Below are positions 5,803 through 7,048 of a stretch of 7,048 nt of DNA, in pieces (the first letter of the stretch is position 1; every line of letters starts with the position of its first letter). The notes below the pieces were generated by a model. The model had not been told where the DNA came from. It saw only the letters and a list, made by a program, of their open reading frames with translations, and did no database searches. This DNA is from CAKRJP01 sp963658085 (lineage in GTDB: Bacteria; Bacillota; Clostridia; Lachnospirales; Lachnospiraceae): positions 1 through 7,048 of the forward strand of contig CAVKOU010000061.1 of assembly GCA_963658085.1 (NCBI GenBank), read 5' to 3'. The position numbers were made by a program, and so were the translations under genes.

Positions 5803-5823
5803 ATAATAAATATTATTTATTAT
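5803..5823. repeat. AT-rich inverted repeat at the end of the ribbon-helix-helix gene
   Basis: ATAATAAAT (5803-5811), spacer ATT and ATTTATTAT (5815-5823) are perfectly inverted and end on the last base of the ribbon-helix-helix stop codon. The stem contains only A-T pairs, so it would be a poor terminator. A protein-binding site or an mRNA processing or stability element fits better. Confidence 0.45.
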
Positions 5824-6068
5824 TATTTTTTATAGTATTCCTCCATATATTTTTTTACAGCCATTCGCACCAAATTGCTACGACTCATTCCGGTATCCTC
5901 ACAAAAATTATCCATTGCTTCAAGGTCAGATTGACGAAGTGTTATGGATATGATTTTGTTTTTCCGCTCTTTTTTAGGAGATTCATTCTCTTTTTTCTCT
6001 TGGAGCGGTGCCCCTGAGATGAAAGCATTTACCGTGGTATCACTCAAATTTAAAGTAGTTTTTGCCAT
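5823..6068 (-). CDS. Ribbon-helix-helix partition protein, ParG-like centromere-binding adaptor
   Basis: This 81-residue DNA-binding protein has a flexible charged N-terminus (residues 1-38) and a C-terminal ribbon-helix-helix domain. The beta strand is IISITL (39-44), helix A covers about 46-58, the turn is TGMSRS (59-64), and helix B runs about 62-78 (SNLVRMAVKKYMEEY). Strand residues of a dimer normally contact DNA. The size and plan match ParG of plasmid TP228, which binds the centromere, represses its own operon and stimulates the ParF ATPase with its mobile N-terminus. It lies 63 bp downstream of the ParA-family gene. AAGGAGC lies seven bases before the ATG. The partition role rests on fold and neighbour; a plain transcriptional repressor is the alternative. 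Confidence 0.85.
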   Translation of the reverse strand: MAKTTLNLSDTTVNAFISGAPLQEKKENESPKKERKNKIISITLRQSDLEAMDNFCEDTGMSRSNLVRMAVKKYMEEYYKK

Positions 6069-6131
6069 TTTCGGTGCTCCTTATTGTTTTCCTGTGCTCT
6101 TTTTTTCTTACTCTCTGGAATTACAGATATT

Positions 6132-6761
6132 CTAATGCAAAATGTCCATAATTTCAGAAACTAAACGGCGTATTTCATCGGCAGCCTGCGATTTTGGATT
6201 AAACTCGCAAACAGATAACCCTGCTGCAAAGGCATCCTTGTATGGCTTTCGATCGCCAATCTGAGTATTTAACATCTTGTAATCGGTTATTTTTTCAGTA
6301 ACGTAGTGCTTAAAAAGCTCTAAATCCTTTTGCTGGAACCTAGTCACCCGGTTAAACAGAACATATGCATTGATATTCTGCGTAACTTCTTTCGCCGCGT
6401 GAATTACTTTATCAAAATTCTGTAATCCCATCAACTCAACTTGCGAAACAGCCACTGGCGTAATGATGAGGTCAGAATTAATTAAAAGTAACCGGACAAT
6501 CTCTGAATCGTATCCTCCGGAGTCAATCACCAGATGCCGGCTGGGGACTCCCTTATACTCCATCAAAAATTGAAGATCCATCTTCGTTAGCTCCTGCCCC
6601 CGAATAAACTGAATCAATCTTTCCGGGCCCAAACGTGCAAAACCGATACTGCTGTTCTGCGTATCCAGATCAAGCAAATCAGCATGCAATTCAACCGCTA
6701 GGTTTGTCGCGATAGTCGATTTTCCTACGCCACCCTTGGTATGTGCTATATCAATAATCAT
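6132..6761 (-). CDS. parA: ParA-family partition ATPase, small type Ib (ParF-like)
   Basis: This 209-residue ATPase should segregate the replicon at division by ATP-dependent DNA binding and polymerisation or gradient formation. The deviant Walker A motif KGGVGKST spans residues 9-16, with signature Lys9 and Lys14. LLDLDTQNSS (29-38) is the A' motif, and LVIDSGG (77-83) is Walker B. There is no N-terminal helix-turn-helix, which with the short length puts it with ParF of TP228 rather than P1 ParA. GGCGGTG (6767-6773) lies five bases before the ATG. A good promoter lies 50-78 bp upstream, and the ribbon-helix-helix gene follows. ParF-type operons are usually autorepressed by their small DNA-binding partner. 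A MinD-like or other P-loop regulator is unlikely in this setting. Confidence 0.93.
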   Translation of the reverse strand: MIIDIAHTKGGVGKSTIATNLAVELHADLLDLDTQNSSIGFARLGPERLIQFIRGQELTKMDLQFLMEYKGVPSRHLVIDSGGYDSEIVRLLLINSDLIITPVAVSQVELMGLQNFDKVIHAAKEVTQNINAYVLFNRVTRFQQKDLELFKHYVTEKITDYKMLNTQIGDRKPYKDAFAAGLSVCEFNPKSQAADEIRRLVSEIMDILH

Positions 6762-6810
6762 TTTTTCACCGCCTTAGAAAATATATAAAACCACCATAGC
6801 TTATACTCAT

Positions 6811-6839
6811 ATAATACATCATAAATAGCATATTATCAA
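6811..6839 (-). promoter_or_regulatory. Sigma70-type promoter of the partition operon
   Basis: On the minus strand -35 TTGATA (6834-6839) and -10 TATTAT (6811-6816) are 17 bp apart. The start point would be near 6804, giving a leader of about 43 nt. The third AT-only 13-mer lies just upstream of the -35 box, a position suited to autoregulation by the ParG-like protein. Confidence 0.65.
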
Positions 6840-6844
6840 TAAAA

Positions 6845-6857
6845 AATATTATTTTAT
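6845..6857 (-). repeat. AT-only 13-mer, copy 3 (inverted)
   Basis: The minus strand reads ATAAAATAATATT here, five bases upstream of the partition -35 box. It is the inverted partner of the copies at 5306 and 5773. Confidence 0.4.
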
Positions 6858-6926
6858 CATAATGACAAAATAAGGTAGCAAATATTAATCTGGTGCATTT
6901 TTTAGTATTCTAAGTTACTAGACATT

Positions 6927-7048
6927 TTAAAGTGAGGAATCCCACCATTTGAGCACGGTGGGTCTAGATAACCCAGTATCTCGTTCACAATCAATTTTCT
7001 TGCCATCTGGATGGGATTCACGCCATTTAGCAATTATCTCTTTTTTCG
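6927..7048 (-). CDS. C-terminal end of a helix-turn-helix protein, possibly the replication initiator (partial)
   Basis: The last 39 codons of a gene entering from the right edge are visible, ending in TAA at 6927-6929. The segment contains AKWRESHPDGKKIDCERDTG followed by LSRPTVLKWWDSSL. The stretch DCERDTGLSRPTVLKWW has the spacing of a helix-turn-helix, with turn TGLS and a recognition helix with a WW pair. It reads as real protein in one frame, and the other two minus-strand frames are stopped almost at once. The gene lies upstream of, and in the same direction as, the partition operon, a usual place for a plasmid replication initiator. The family cannot be named from this fragment; a regulator is also possible. 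Confidence 0.65.
   Translation of the reverse strand, partial: KKEIIAKWRESHPDGKKIDCERDTGLSRPTVLKWWDSSL

Larger units (their letters stand above)
6762..6926. other. AT-rich upstream region of the partition operon, candidate centromere
   Basis: This 165-bp gene-free stretch is very AT-rich, with many overlapping ATAAT, ATTAT and ATCATA motifs and one ACTC box (6805-6808). In TP228 the centromere parH lies upstream of parF. Position and composition fit such a site, but no regular array of binding boxes is visible, so this is a candidate only. Confidence 0.35.

Noticed and set aside
4979..6896. Direct repeat TAATCTGGTGC at 4979-4989 and 6886-6896
   Set aside because: Several 11-base repeats are expected by chance in 7 kb, and no flanking similarity suggests an attachment site or mobile element end.
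6941..6962. CCCACC/GGTGGG hairpin as a terminator
   Set aside because: It lies within the coding end of the partial right-hand gene and has no T-run on either strand.

Overview
This window looks like the mobilisation, maintenance and partition part of a plasmid (or a plasmid-like integrative element). Every gene has a strong AGGAGG-type ribosome binding site, intergenic DNA is AT-rich, and coding DNA is of moderate G+C. The relaxase and oriT nevertheless resemble the RSF1010/R1162 (MOBQ) type best known from Proteobacteria. Together these suggest a Firmicutes-like host, possibly a Negativicute (Selenomonas/Megasphaera-type). That host guess is inference. No rRNA, tRNA, CRISPR array or insertion sequence was seen.

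Layout. (1) 1-2653, minus strand: a MobA/MobL-type relaxase, translationally coupled (TAATG overlap) to a type I signal peptidase-like protein that runs off the left edge. The relaxase-then-S26-peptidase order recalls traA-traF of Ti plasmids. (2) 2654-3032: a regulatory hub with a convincing R1162-type oriT (7-bp inverted repeat followed by GGTAAATGCG^CACTCC), a minus-strand sigma70 promoter for the mob genes, several short repeats, and a plus-strand promoter with a palindrome over its -35 box. (3) 3033-4884, plus strand: a stand-alone HipA-like kinase followed 20 bp later by a metallophosphoesterase, ending in a terminator. If nicking follows the R1162 model, these two are the first genes to enter a recipient. 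(4) 4885-5426: non-coding DNA with a strong bidirectional hairpin, nested inverted repeats, an AT-rich stretch and the terminator of the next operon. (5) 5427-6761, minus strand: a type Ib partition cassette of a ParF-like ATPase, a ParG-like ribbon-helix-helix protein and an unrecognised 104-residue protein, with a good promoter upstream. A 13-bp AT-only motif occurs three times in and around this cassette and may belong to the centromere. (6) 6927-7048, minus strand: the last 39 codons of a helix-turn-helix protein entering from the right, plausibly the replication initiator.

The parts fit a mobile replicon: oriT and relaxase for transfer, a signal peptidase for maturing an exported transfer protein, a partition cassette for stability, and a kinase/phosphoesterase pair of unknown purpose in the leading region. 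That pair and the third gene of the partition operon are the least explained parts.
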